A stretch of DNA of 39,713 nucleotides from Alphaproteobacteria bacterium (GTDB taxonomy: Bacteria > Pseudomonadota > Alphaproteobacteria > Sphingomonadales > Emcibacteraceae). Location: NCBI GenBank assembly GCA_020446675.1, contig JAGREE010000052.1:1-39713 (forward strand), in the 5' to 3' direction. The notes under the pieces are model-generated. The model made no database searches. It was not told the origin of the DNA and was given only the letters and a program-made list of their open reading frames with translations. The translations under genes were made by a program, and so were the position numbers. Below, one piece after another: positions 1 to 7,778 of this stretch; the stretch's first letter is position 1, and every line of letters starts with the position of its first letter.

Positions 1-225
1 ACTAAATATAAAATGATATGTTATAACATGTTGTAATTAATGGCTTTATGCTATCAAAGGTAAATATGACCTGTATTTGTCACATTTCTGCCGCATAAAA
101 ATGGCATTTCTAAAGCTATTAAAAATGGCTCTATTTTAAGCCATTCCGATAGAAATAATTTGTAGAGAGTTTATTTTTTTGCTATGGCAGGGCAATAAAC
201 TTTATAGTAACCAAAGGGACATGAA

Positions 226-612
226 ATGAAGAGTGTATTTAAAATCAGTTTTATTTTGTTAATAGCAAATTTATTATTGCCTTTTGCTGCATTTGCTGAT
301 GGCGACGCAGCCAGTGGTGAAGCACTGTTCCAGAAAAAATGCAAAATTTGCCATACCAATGAAAAAGGTGAAAAAGCCAAAATCGGTCCAAACTTATACG
401 GCGTCTATGAGAGAAAATCAGGCCATTTTGAAGATTATAAATATTCAAAAAATATGCTCGATGCCAATCTTACCTGGGACGATGCGACATTGGATGCCTA
501 TCTAACAAAACCAAAAGACGTTGTTCCAAAAGGTAAAATGGTATTTGCCGGATTTAAAAAGGAACAGGATCGTCAAGACATAATCGCCTACTTAAAATCG
601 TTACATGATTAA
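226..612 (+). CDS. Small exported class I c-type cytochrome
   Basis: The 128-residue product is a monohaem electron carrier of the cytochrome c2/c550 type that should act in the periplasm. A Sec signal peptide occupies about residues 1-24 and ends in AFA. The haem-binding motif CKICH lies at 39-43, and Met105 in the KGKMVF segment is the likely sixth haem ligand. The KIGPNLYGV segment at about 52-60 is the usual post-haem loop. Length and motif spacing fit a complete single-domain cytochrome. The start follows an AAAGGGAC ribosome-binding site. It stands alone, with no oxidase or dehydrogenase beside it, so its redox partner is unknown. A short dyad (631-643) follows the stop but has no T-run. 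Confidence 0.92.
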   Translation: MKSVFKISFILLIANLLLPFAAFADGDAASGEALFQKKCKICHTNEKGEKAKIGPNLYGVYERKSGHFEDYKYSKNMLDANLTWDDATLDAYLTKPKDVVPKGKMVFAGFKKEQDRQDIIAYLKSLHD

Positions 613-697
613 TATCCAGACTGATTGTTAATGATTTAATCATAGTTACGGCGCATAATTGACTGTAATTAGTTAAAGGAACCAGAAGGTTATCAAA

Positions 698-1414
698 ATG
701 AAATATTCCCGCCGCCCAAAGATTGCTGCCAAAACAGCCTCTATTGAAGAGAAAACATTTCTGCTTAGAAGAATGTTTATGGCCTTTCTGGCGGCAATGG
801 GATTTCTGTTCTTAATGGTATCCAATTCAATAGCCCAAGCGGATAACGCGGACCCGGCTGAGCTGGAAAAAGCAAAAGAATTTATAGAAACATTTTCAGA
901 CAGGGCTATTGCAATTCTGAATAATAAAAGTTTAAGTGAAGAACAGACCTTTAACGAATACAGAAAAATTCTCAATGACTCGTTTGCTATTGATTATATC
1001 GCGCGAATTACACTCAGCAGGCATCGCAGTAAAGCCAGCAAAGAAGAACTTGATGATTATACAAGACTTTTTCCGGAATTTATCCTGAAAGTAAACTCCT
1101 CCCGACTTCAAAAGCTTGATACAACAAAGCTTGAAATTGACCAGGTTGTTCCCAATGGCAAAACGGATATTTATGTGCGGACGAAAGCCTTTAGTGCTGA
1201 TGATAAACCACTAGATGTTGACTGGCGGGTCAGAAGTGACAAAAATGGCACCTATAAGATTATTGATGTAAAAATTGAAGGGATTAGTATGGTTGCCACG
1301 CAGAGGGATGATTTCACTTCAAGAATAAGCAGTAGCGGTGTAAGCGGCCTTAATAAATATATGAAAGATATAATCGACGGCATTGTCGTCGCACAAGATG
1401 ATGCAACTTCCTGA
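698..1414 (+). CDS. MlaC/Ttg2D-family phospholipid-binding protein
   Basis: The 238-residue protein matches the MlaC (toluene tolerance Ttg2D) family. These periplasmic lipid carriers shuttle phospholipids between the outer-membrane MlaA complex and the inner-membrane MlaFEDB transporter. A hydrophobic export segment lies at about residues 25-47 (FMAFLAAMGFLFLMV...IAQA). The family body follows, with AKEFIETFSDRAIAIL near the start, RKILNDSFAIDYIARITL in the middle and the DVDWRVR...YKIIDVKIEGISM strand pair near the end. The start at 698 has AGAAGG nine bases upstream. An internal ATG at 776 would give a shorter leader, so the exact N-terminus is not certain. No other mla gene is nearby, and the DUF4170 gene follows after 35 bases, probably co-transcribed. 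Confidence 0.85.
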   Translation: MKYSRRPKIAAKTASIEEKTFLLRRMFMAFLAAMGFLFLMVSNSIAQADNADPAELEKAKEFIETFSDRAIAILNNKSLSEEQTFNEYRKILNDSFAIDYIARITLSRHRSKASKEELDDYTRLFPEFILKVNSSRLQKLDTTKLEIDQVVPNGKTDIYVRTKAFSADDKPLDVDWRVRSDKNGTYKIIDVKIEGISMVATQRDDFTSRISSSGVSGLNKYMKDIIDGIVVAQDDATS

Positions 1415-1449
1415 CATATACAATTTAAAAACAAAGGGACAAACAAACC

Positions 1450-1671
1450 ATGACTGATGGTCAATTATTTTTAGTGTTTGGCGGTAAAGTATCGGACCCT
1501 CGAACGACCAATTTTATTAATCCTGAATATCTTCATACTGTTGGAATATACCCTTCATATGAAGAAGCCAAAAAAGCCTGGAAAGGCGCCAGTCAGGCAA
1601 TGGTTGATGATGCAATGACAAAATATGTTGTTGTCTGTCTCGACAAACTTCTGACACCTTCAGACGCTTAG
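1450..1671 (+). CDS. DUF4170 family protein
   Basis: This 73-residue soluble protein has the look of the alphaproteobacterial DUF4170 family: an N-terminal QLFLVFGGKV strand, a central VGIYPSYEEAKKAWKGASQ segment, and a YVVVCLDKLL end. No signal peptide or membrane segment is visible. The function of the family is not known to me. In other genomes I recall it near lipid A/Kdo and inositol-phosphatase genes, but here it follows an MlaC-like gene, which would also fit an envelope-related role. It is followed within 20 bases by a strong terminator, so it ends the transcription unit. Confidence 0.8.
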   Translation: MTDGQLFLVFGGKVSDPRTTNFINPEYLHTVGIYPSYEEAKKAWKGASQAMVDDAMTKYVVVCLDKLLTPSDA

Positions 1672-1687
1672 TATTGTTTTAAAAGCC

Positions 1688-1714
1688 AAGGCGCCTTTTG
1701 TAGGCGCCTTTTTT
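1688..1714 (+). terminator. Rho-independent terminator after DUF4170 gene
   Basis: An 8-bp perfect GC-rich stem (AAGGCGCC / GGCGCCTT, 1688-1695 with 1703-1710) encloses a 7-base loop and is followed by more T residues. It sits just after the DUF4170 stop codon and separates that unit from the glycerate kinase gene. Confidence 0.9.
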
Positions 1715-1748
1715 GTCTGGTTTTATATGGGATATGATATAAAAAGTA

Positions 1749-3002
1749 ATGGATTTAAACCCCAGACAATTTCTGCTTAGATGTTTCGAGGTCGCTGTAC
1801 AGGCGGCCCTCCCCGAAAAAATAATTCCTGATCATCTTCCTCTAAACCGGTCTTCAAATGTCATAATTATAGGCGCCGGAAAAGCAGCAGCATCAATGGC
1901 CGCTTCTTTTGAGAAGACCTGGAAAGGTCCTGTAACTGGATTGGTTGTTGTGCCGCAAGGACATGAAGTCACCTGCAAATCTATTGAGGTTATAACCGCA
2001 TCACACCCTACTCCCGATCATAAGTCTGTTATCGCTGGAGAGCGTATATTTGAACTCACAAAAAACCTGACACAGGAAGATATCGTTTTTGTGCTTTTAT
2101 CCGGCGGAGGTTCTTCATTATTATGCTGTCCTGCAAATGATATTGAATTTTCCGAAAAGCAACAAATCAACAGAGCGCTCTTAAAATCCGGTGCCACTAT
2201 TAATGAAATAAACTGTGTCCGAAAACATTTGTCAGCCATAAAAGGGGGCCGACTTGCACGACACTGCTTTCCAGCAAAAGTCTATACATTCACCATTTCT
2301 GATGTGGTTGGTGATGACCCATCAACAATAGCATCCGGACCGACAGTCATAGACCCGACCACATCGTCGGATGCCCTGAACATACTTAAAAAATACTCAA
2401 TTGATATATCTGACACTGTTCGCCATTGGCTGGAAAGTCCTTTGTCAGAAACAGAAAAGGAACCAATTCCCGGTAATCAATATACCATTATCTGTTCCGC
2501 CAATATGGCCTTAAAGAAAGTGGAGGATTATGCGCAAAAATCAGGGATTAAAGTCATAAATCTCGGGGAACTGACCGGAGATGCCAGAGTACTGGGGCAG
2601 AAAACCGCCCTTGAAATTGACACCCTAACCATATCAAAACCGACCTTGATTATTTCCGGCGGTGAAACAACTGTATCCGTAAAGGGACCTGGTCAAGGCG
2701 GCAGAAATTCTGAATTTCTGCTTAGTTTTCTGCTTTCATTAAAGGGCAGCGAAAATATTTATGCACTCGCCGCCGATACGGACGGCATTGATGGATCAGG
2801 CAATAATTCAGGAGCCATTATAGTGCCAGACAGTCTGACACGGGCAAAATTACAGGGTATAAATTTAAATGCACTGCTTGATAATAATGACAGTTACACT
2901 GCTTTTGCCAAATTAGATGATCTGATAATTACTGGGCCAACGAAAACCAACGTCAATGACTTCAGAGCCATACTGGTTTTGCCCGCTGCCTTTTCATCTT
3001 AA
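1749..3002 (+). CDS. Glycerate 2-kinase (MOFRL family)
   Basis: The 417-residue protein belongs to the type-2 glycerate kinase family (DUF4147 plus MOFRL domains), which phosphorylates D-glycerate to 2-phosphoglycerate in the cytoplasm. The N-terminal domain shows the nucleotide-binding IIGAGKAAASMA segment and the diagnostic LSGGGSSLLCCP and NCVRKHLSAIKGGRLA motifs. The C-terminal MOFRL domain shows SGGETTVSVKGPGQGGRNSEF and the ALAADTDGIDGSG motif. Older annotations call such genes ttuD or hydroxypyruvate reductase, and the motifs here favour the kinase. The ATG lies close to a terminator upstream and has only a weak ribosome-binding site. Its 3' end overlaps the convergent bioY gene by 9 bases. 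Confidence 0.9.
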   Translation: MDLNPRQFLLRCFEVAVQAALPEKIIPDHLPLNRSSNVIIIGAGKAAASMAASFEKTWKGPVTGLVVVPQGHEVTCKSIEVITASHPTPDHKSVIAGERIFELTKNLTQEDIVFVLLSGGGSSLLCCPANDIEFSEKQQINRALLKSGATINEINCVRKHLSAIKGGRLARHCFPAKVYTFTISDVVGDDPSTIASGPTVIDPTTSSDALNILKKYSIDISDTVRHWLESPLSETEKEPIPGNQYTIICSANMALKKVEDYAQKSGIKVINLGELTGDARVLGQKTALEIDTLTISKPTLIISGGETTVSVKGPGQGGRNSEFLLSFLLSLKGSENIYALAADTDGIDGSGNNSGAIIVPDSLTRAKLQGINLNALLDNNDSYTAFAKLDDLIITGPTKTNVNDFRAILVLPAAFSS

Positions 3003-3548
3003 TGTAATTTTTGTTTTTAATATCTGAATACTGATGATGAATGCTAAAGCCATTTTGACAAATAGCCCGGGCAGAAACGGCAGAAACCATGATTTTATTA
3101 TCTCCCCCCACGGGAGTGCCGTTGAGACTTTCCCCCATCCAACACCAAGACCTAAAATTATAAGCGAACCAGCAAGGCAGGCCCATAAAATTTTTAAGTT
3201 ATTTTTATCCGGCATATCATTTAAGTAATTGTTCCTGACAGCTTTTGTTAAATGTGAAATTAAAGCAGCAGCCATAAGAAATCCTAAAAGATATCCACCT
3301 GTGGGTCCGGTAAGAACAGAAAATCCAGACCTTCCTTCTGCAAATATTGGAACTCCGGAAGCCCCTAATATCAGATATAGTGCAAGCGAAAATACGGCAT
3401 ATTTTATTGGCAAAAGTAATCCAATTAAAAAAACAACAGTTAATTGCATTGTAATAGGAACTGGCCCTAAAGGTATCGAAATCCAGGAAGACAGCCCAAG
3501 CAGCAATGCCATGGCAATGGAAATGAAAATGGCTTTAGCGAAATTCAT
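2994..3548 (-). CDS. bioY: Biotin transporter substrate-capture protein BioY
   Basis: The 184-residue membrane protein is a BioY S component, which captures biotin for uptake either alone or with an ECF ATPase/EcfT pair. It has about six hydrophobic segments and the family pattern LGPVPITMQ near residues 28-36, followed by FAEGRSGFSVLTGPTGGYLLGF. The central GPTGGYL motif is characteristic. No bioM or bioN gene is adjacent, as is common in proteobacteria with solitary BioY. The gene lies 31 bases downstream of a PLP enzyme gene on the same strand and is probably the last gene of that unit. No riboswitch-like structure is visible in the 31-base gap. Confidence 0.9.
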   Translation of the reverse strand: MNFAKAIFISIAMALLLGLSSWISIPLGPVPITMQLTVVFLIGLLLPIKYAVFSLALYLILGASGVPIFAEGRSGFSVLTGPTGGYLLGFLMAAALISHLTKAVRNNYLNDMPDKNNLKILWACLAGSLIILGLGVGWGKVSTALPWGEIIKSWFLPFLPGLFVKMALAFIISIQILKTKITLR

Positions 3549-3579
3549 AAATTCACCAAATTAAGTCAATTTACTTTCA

Positions 3580-4842
3580 TTAACCTGCAATATCGTTTAT
3601 TGCCGCTGCCAGTTTATTTGCGTCCTCTTTCGAATTATAAAGTGCCGGACTGACCCTGATACCACTCCCACTATTGATACTGCCCATTGTGGTTGTAAAA
3701 ATACCGTATTTGTCAGTTAGCGTTTTCATAAGGTCCATATTTTCTTCGCGACTGGTTTTTCCCTTTATCCTGAAAGACGTAATCGCTGCATACATTCGCT
3801 CATCCTGAGGCGTTAATATCTCGACATTTTTATTATCAATTACCTGATTAACCCATTGATTTCTCAAATATCTTAACCTTCCGGTTATATTTTTCTGACC
3901 AATATTTTCCCTGAAATCAAGAGCATCCGGTATTGAAAGAACCGCTGCAAAATTCATTGTTCCTGTATGAACGCGCATTCTGACATCATCGCTGCTCGCA
4001 CCAGCCTGGCCACGAAACGGATCAATATCATGAATTCTGTTTTTGCGGATATACATCATACCGACACCTAGGGGTACACCGATCCATTTATGAAGATTAA
4101 AGCCGACAAAATCTACCCCGAGATCCTGGAAATCAAAATCATACTGTCCCCAGGAATGGGCCGCATCTAGAATGACATCAACGCCTCTTGCTTTTGCCAT
4201 CGCCGCTATTTCTTTAACGGGTGTAATCAGTCCGGTACGATTGCTGATATGGGTCATCAGCATCATTTTACATTTTGGATGATCATCAAGCGCTTTTTTA
4301 TAGGCCGCAATGACATTTTCGTATGACGCCGGTTCCGGCATGGCAATCGCAACCACATTGACTTTACGATAGTCTTTTAAATACCGCATTTCTGATTGCA
4401 TCGACCCATAGTCAAGGTCGGCATATATAACTGTATCCCCCTCTTTTAACTTATTATATCCGTTTATCAGACACTGCAGCGCTTCGGTTGCATTACGCGT
4501 TAATTCAATTTCATCTTCACCGACACCCAGCTTCTTAGCAACTCTGGCAATGATTTTATTATAGTCATCCCTATAAAGCCTTCTGGCGTAGTATGAGCTG
4601 TTCTGATTTACAAAATGAGTGTGTTGAATATAAGCCTGAGTAACCGGAATTGACATAATGCCCCAGTATCCCGCTTCCATATTTACGATATCCCCAGTTA
4701 CATCATATTCACCCTGAATTATTCTCCAGAAGTCCTCATCGTCTGCTGCCCTAGGCGTGTTTGCAAAGCTCATGGCAGGAATTCCTGCCATAGAAAGTCC
4801 CGCAAAAAGAGCGGAAGAAGTTAAAAATTGACGTCGGTCCAT
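3580..4842 (-). CDS. Tat-exported PLP-dependent class V aminotransferase-fold protein (PvdN-like), copy 1
   Basis: The 420-residue protein has a twin-arginine signal (MDRRQFLTSS, hydrophobic stretch, ending AMSFA near residue 27) and a fold-type I PLP domain of the isopenicillin-N epimerase/cysteine desulfurase group. Asp226 in ILDAAHSWG should contact the PLP ring nitrogen, and Lys252 in FNLHKWIG should form the Schiff base. Thr/Asn residues in ELTRNATEAL fit the phosphate region. The nearest characterised relative I know with this combination is PvdN of Pseudomonas, a periplasmic enzyme that modifies pyoverdine, but no siderophore genes are present. Copy 2 lies 4 bases upstream and is visibly homologous along its whole length. 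The substrate is unknown; the catalytic residues look intact. Confidence 0.85.
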   Translation of the reverse strand: MDRRQFLTSSALFAGLSMAGIPAMSFANTPRAADDEDFWRIIQGEYDVTGDIVNMEAGYWGIMSIPVTQAYIQHTHFVNQNSSYYARRLYRDDYNKIIARVAKKLGVGEDEIELTRNATEALQCLINGYNKLKEGDTVIYADLDYGSMQSEMRYLKDYRKVNVVAIAMPEPASYENVIAAYKKALDDHPKCKMMLMTHISNRTGLITPVKEIAAMAKARGVDVILDAAHSWGQYDFDFQDLGVDFVGFNLHKWIGVPLGVGMMYIRKNRIHDIDPFRGQAGASSDDVRMRVHTGTMNFAAVLSIPDALDFRENIGQKNITGRLRYLRNQWVNQVIDNKNVEILTPQDERMYAAITSFRIKGKTSREENMDLMKTLTDKYGIFTTTMGSINSGSGIRVSPALYNSKEDANKLAAAINDIAG

Positions 4843-4846
4843 TTGA

Positions 4847-6127
4847 TTATCCCATCTTTCTCACAATATCTTTAATTGCCACTGCAAGTGCGGCCATATC
4901 CTGTTTCGAGCTATAAAGTCCCGGTGATATACGGATAGCATTCAGCTCAGGAATTGGCGCGCTGTTAATTTTATAATCACGCAGCAATGTATTCCCAAGT
5001 TCAATCGCATTTTTATGTTTATTAATCCGGAAAGATGTCAGCCCTGCATGCATCCGCTCGTCTTCCGGTGTAAGAATATCAACGCGGTCATCATCAAGAA
5101 ACTCTTTAACCCATTCATGTCTAAGCGCTTTAAATCGGCGGTCAATATGTTTGATACCAATTTTATCTAGGAAAATAAGGGCGTCCTTAACACTCAGGAC
5201 CGCCGCCATATTCATTGTCCCAGTTTGTACACGGTTGTTAATATCGATATTACCGGGAGGTCCTTTGCTGCTTTTTGTATCAATATCAAGCATGCGTTCC
5301 TTGCGTATATACATTAAACCAACACCGAGTGCCGCCCCAATCCATTTATGCAGGTTGAAGCCGACAAAATCCACATTCATATCCGGGAAATCAAAGTCAT
5401 ACTGTCCCCAGGAGTGGGCCGCATCAACAATAACGTCAACACCATATGACCTTGCCATCAGCGTAATTTCTTTAAGCGGTACAATAACGCCAGTACGGTT
5501 TGCCATATGCGTAACTAGTATTAATTTTGTCCCGGGATTGTCTTTAATACCCTGTTCAAATAAAGCTATCTGATTTTCATATGTTGCCGGATCTGGCGTA
5601 TGAAGCCTGATCACATCAGCGCCACGAAAATATCGCAAATGGCGCATTTCCGCCTGCATACTATAATAGGCCGCATCAGCATATAAAACCTTATCACCCG
5701 GTTTTAATTTATTATAACCGCTGATTAACAGCTGCATAGACTCTGTAACATTTCTTGTGAAAACCAGTTCGTCACTACGGACACCAAGTTTTTTCGCTAG
5801 CATTTCAAGAATTTCCTGACGGTCTACAGAAAATGATCTCGCGTTCGGATCAACCCGCCGTCCTGATCCCATATAGTGTGAACTATAAGCATTTATGAAT
5901 GCTGTGTGATCGGCAAATGCCTGACGAACAGGTTCAGACATAATTCCCCAATGGCCCGCATTTAAATTTATAAACTCATCTGTGACCTTATACTGATCCA
6001 TTATCGTCTGCCAGTAAGCGTCACTATCCTTGTCCATCATGTCCTGAGCCTGCGCCCCTACTGCACCCGCAGCTACAGAAACCGATGCCAGTGCGGCAGT
6101 CGTTTTTAAAAAATCCCTTCTATCCAT
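4847..6127 (-). CDS. Tat-exported PLP-dependent class V aminotransferase-fold protein (PvdN-like), copy 2
   Basis: This 426-residue paralog of the next gene starts with MDRRDFLKTT, an excellent twin-arginine motif, and a signal ending near AQA (about residue 27). The PLP domain carries Asp235 in IVDAAHSWGQYDFDF and Schiff-base Lys261 in FNLHKWIGAALG. A FINLNAGHWGIMSEPV segment near 52-67 is shared with copy 1 and probably lines the active site. AGGGA precedes the ATG at a suitable distance. It lies 14 bases after the symporter gene and 4 bases before copy 1, so the three are very likely translated from one message. The pair appears to be a tandem duplication that has diverged, because substitutions are spread throughout. 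The reaction (transamination, epimerisation, desulfuration or oxidative deamination) cannot be chosen from sequence. Confidence 0.85.
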   Translation of the reverse strand: MDRRDFLKTTAALASVSVAAGAVGAQAQDMMDKDSDAYWQTIMDQYKVTDEFINLNAGHWGIMSEPVRQAFADHTAFINAYSSHYMGSGRRVDPNARSFSVDRQEILEMLAKKLGVRSDELVFTRNVTESMQLLISGYNKLKPGDKVLYADAAYYSMQAEMRHLRYFRGADVIRLHTPDPATYENQIALFEQGIKDNPGTKLILVTHMANRTGVIVPLKEITLMARSYGVDVIVDAAHSWGQYDFDFPDMNVDFVGFNLHKWIGAALGVGLMYIRKERMLDIDTKSSKGPPGNIDINNRVQTGTMNMAAVLSVKDALIFLDKIGIKHIDRRFKALRHEWVKEFLDDDRVDILTPEDERMHAGLTSFRINKHKNAIELGNTLLRDYKINSAPIPELNAIRISPGLYSSKQDMAALAVAIKDIVRKMG

Positions 6128-6141
6128 AATAATTTTTCCCT

Positions 6142-7677
6142 CTATTTTATTTTGCTTAAATCTTTTTGATAACTTTCCCTTAAATTCTGATCAGGGCTTA
6201 TGATGCTAACAATATACCCGACAACAAATGAAAACAAGAAGGCAGGTGGCATTGTTTCCATAGCAACAAAATATACCCCAATTCCATCCATTTCTGAAAA
6301 AACAAATTTTGAAAGAATTGTCATGATAAACCCCGCTATCATAGAGGCAATTGCTCCCCTGGCAGTAAACCCTTTCCAGAATAATGACATGATAATCATA
6401 GGGCAGAATATCGCGGCAATTCCAGACCAGCCGAATATTACAAACCAGAAAATAGTTCTGGTCGGTGACAAAAAGGAAATAACCAAAGCAATTGCCAATG
6501 CAATAGCCGCAAAGATTATGGTCAACCACCGGGAAAATCTGGCTGATTTTACGCCATCAAGTTCGGCATTAAATATTTTTCGGTAAATATCATGGGTAAT
6601 TGACCCCGCCGCCACTATGAGCAGGGACGATACCGTTGACATAATTGCGGAAAGGACTGCTGCGACATAAAGGCCGACTAGAATAACTGGAAAAACATAT
6701 TCCACCATTGTCGGCAAGACATTTTGAGCGCCATTTCCAAGAATTTCTACCGGGTCGGTCCCTGCTTTTGTAAATAAATACCGTCCAAGAACACCAATGC
6801 TCACCGCCGAAGTATCAACAAGAAAAGTAAAGCAGAGTGCAACCCATCGGCCCCGTTTAATTTCATTAATATCCCGGATTGATAAAAACCGGGCAAAAAC
6901 CTGTGGTGACCCAAGAAAGCCAAGCCCGATCAGCATCATGCCCAACACAATGGCAAAATTCATTGGTGTCAATCCGCCCAATCCCCATATATTAACGAGA
7001 CCTGGATCTATATTTTTCAGAGTATCATAAACATGATCGGATGGCCCAAGCATGAGAAAAGCGGTAATGGGAAGCACGACCAGACTGAGCATCATTATCA
7101 GTCCCTGAAACATATCCGTCCAGGCCACGGCAAGAAAACCACCCATAACGCTGTATATCACGACAATAATAAACCCAACAGCAGCGCCAGTATGATAATC
7201 CCAGTCAAGAAACCGCTCAAAAGCTGATCCTGTCGCATCAATTTGGGCACTTATATAAATCAGAATAAAAATTGCGAGCGAAAGGGACGCTATCCACCTT
7301 AACGTATGTGTTTTGACCTTAAATCTACTGACAAGATAATCCGTCATTGTCAGGCTGTCATAATGATCCGTCAGCTTTTTATAGCGTTCTGCCATTAAAA
7401 ACCAAGCAACCGCGACCCCGAACATTTCACCCACAACAACCCAATAGGCACTGAAGCCCACCATCGCCCCCATCCCGGTAACGCCGAGCAGCAGCCATGC
7501 ACTTTCACCGGTTGCCTGGGCGGAAAATGCGGCAACCCAATAACCCAGTGTTTTGTTCCCCGTGACATAATCTTTGATATTCTTTACGCGTTTTGAGGCT
7601 ATGATGCTTAAAGAAACCAGCACCGCCAGATACAGAAACAACATTGAATATTTTTCGATCAAGTCCCCTCGTCCCAA
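6142..7677 (-). CDS. Sodium:solute symporter (SSS family, PutP-like)
   Basis: The protein (511 residues from the start used here) has about 13 hydrophobic segments typical of the SSS family, which co-transports sodium with proline, pantothenate, sugars or similar solutes across the inner membrane. Family signatures include GVTGMGAMVGFSAYWVVVGE, the MGGFLAVAWTDMFQGLIM segment and the FLGSPQVFARFLSIRD loop. The solute cannot be assigned from these. The coordinate given is a TTG start without a clear ribosome-binding site; an ATG at 7644 (MLFLYLAVL) is an alternative. It heads a minus-strand unit with the two exported PLP enzymes and bioY, which suggests it imports their substrate or product. 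Confidence 0.88.
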   Translation of the reverse strand: MGRGDLIEKYSMLFLYLAVLVSLSIIASKRVKNIKDYVTGNKTLGYWVAAFSAQATGESAWLLLGVTGMGAMVGFSAYWVVVGEMFGVAVAWFLMAERYKKLTDHYDSLTMTDYLVSRFKVKTHTLRWIASLSLAIFILIYISAQIDATGSAFERFLDWDYHTGAAVGFIIVVIYSVMGGFLAVAWTDMFQGLIMMLSLVVLPITAFLMLGPSDHVYDTLKNIDPGLVNIWGLGGLTPMNFAIVLGMMLIGLGFLGSPQVFARFLSIRDINEIKRGRWVALCFTFLVDTSAVSIGVLGRYLFTKAGTDPVEILGNGAQNVLPTMVEYVFPVILVGLYVAAVLSAIMSTVSSLLIVAAGSITHDIYRKIFNAELDGVKSARFSRWLTIIFAAIALAIALVISFLSPTRTIFWFVIFGWSGIAAIFCPMIIMSLFWKGFTARGAIASMIAGFIMTILSKFVFSEMDGIGVYFVAMETMPPAFLFSFVVGYIVSIISPDQNLRESYQKDLSKIK

Positions 7678-7778
7678 ATTTGATTTTTATTTTATATAGA
7701 GTACCCTAGCATCATTTTTAGGAAATTATAGAAAATTGTGTATATTCTTACTAAATTTATAAATTACAGGAGAAACGA

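Noticed and set aside
1..225. Gene or RNA in the first 225 bases
   Set aside because: Only AT-rich sequence is seen, expected to hold the cytochrome promoter. No frame or structure stands out.
1749..3002. Hydroxypyruvate reductase (ttuD)
   Set aside because: This is a historical label. The MOFRL and DUF4147 motifs identify glycerate 2-kinase.
3229..3564. Plus-strand ORF antisense to bioY
   Set aside because: bioY is an excellent family match across its length. The antisense frame is Pro/Asn-rich and resembles a shadow of coding sequence.
3549..3579. Biotin regulatory site or riboswitch before bioY
   Set aside because: The 31-base gap holds no palindrome or recognisable motif. bioY seems to depend on the upstream promoter.
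3580..6127. Pyoverdine-type siderophore locus, because of PvdN-like enzymes
   Set aside because: There is no NRPS, acylase, PvdO/PvdP or siderophore transporter in the window. The TonB receptor is 30 kb away and has no visible link.
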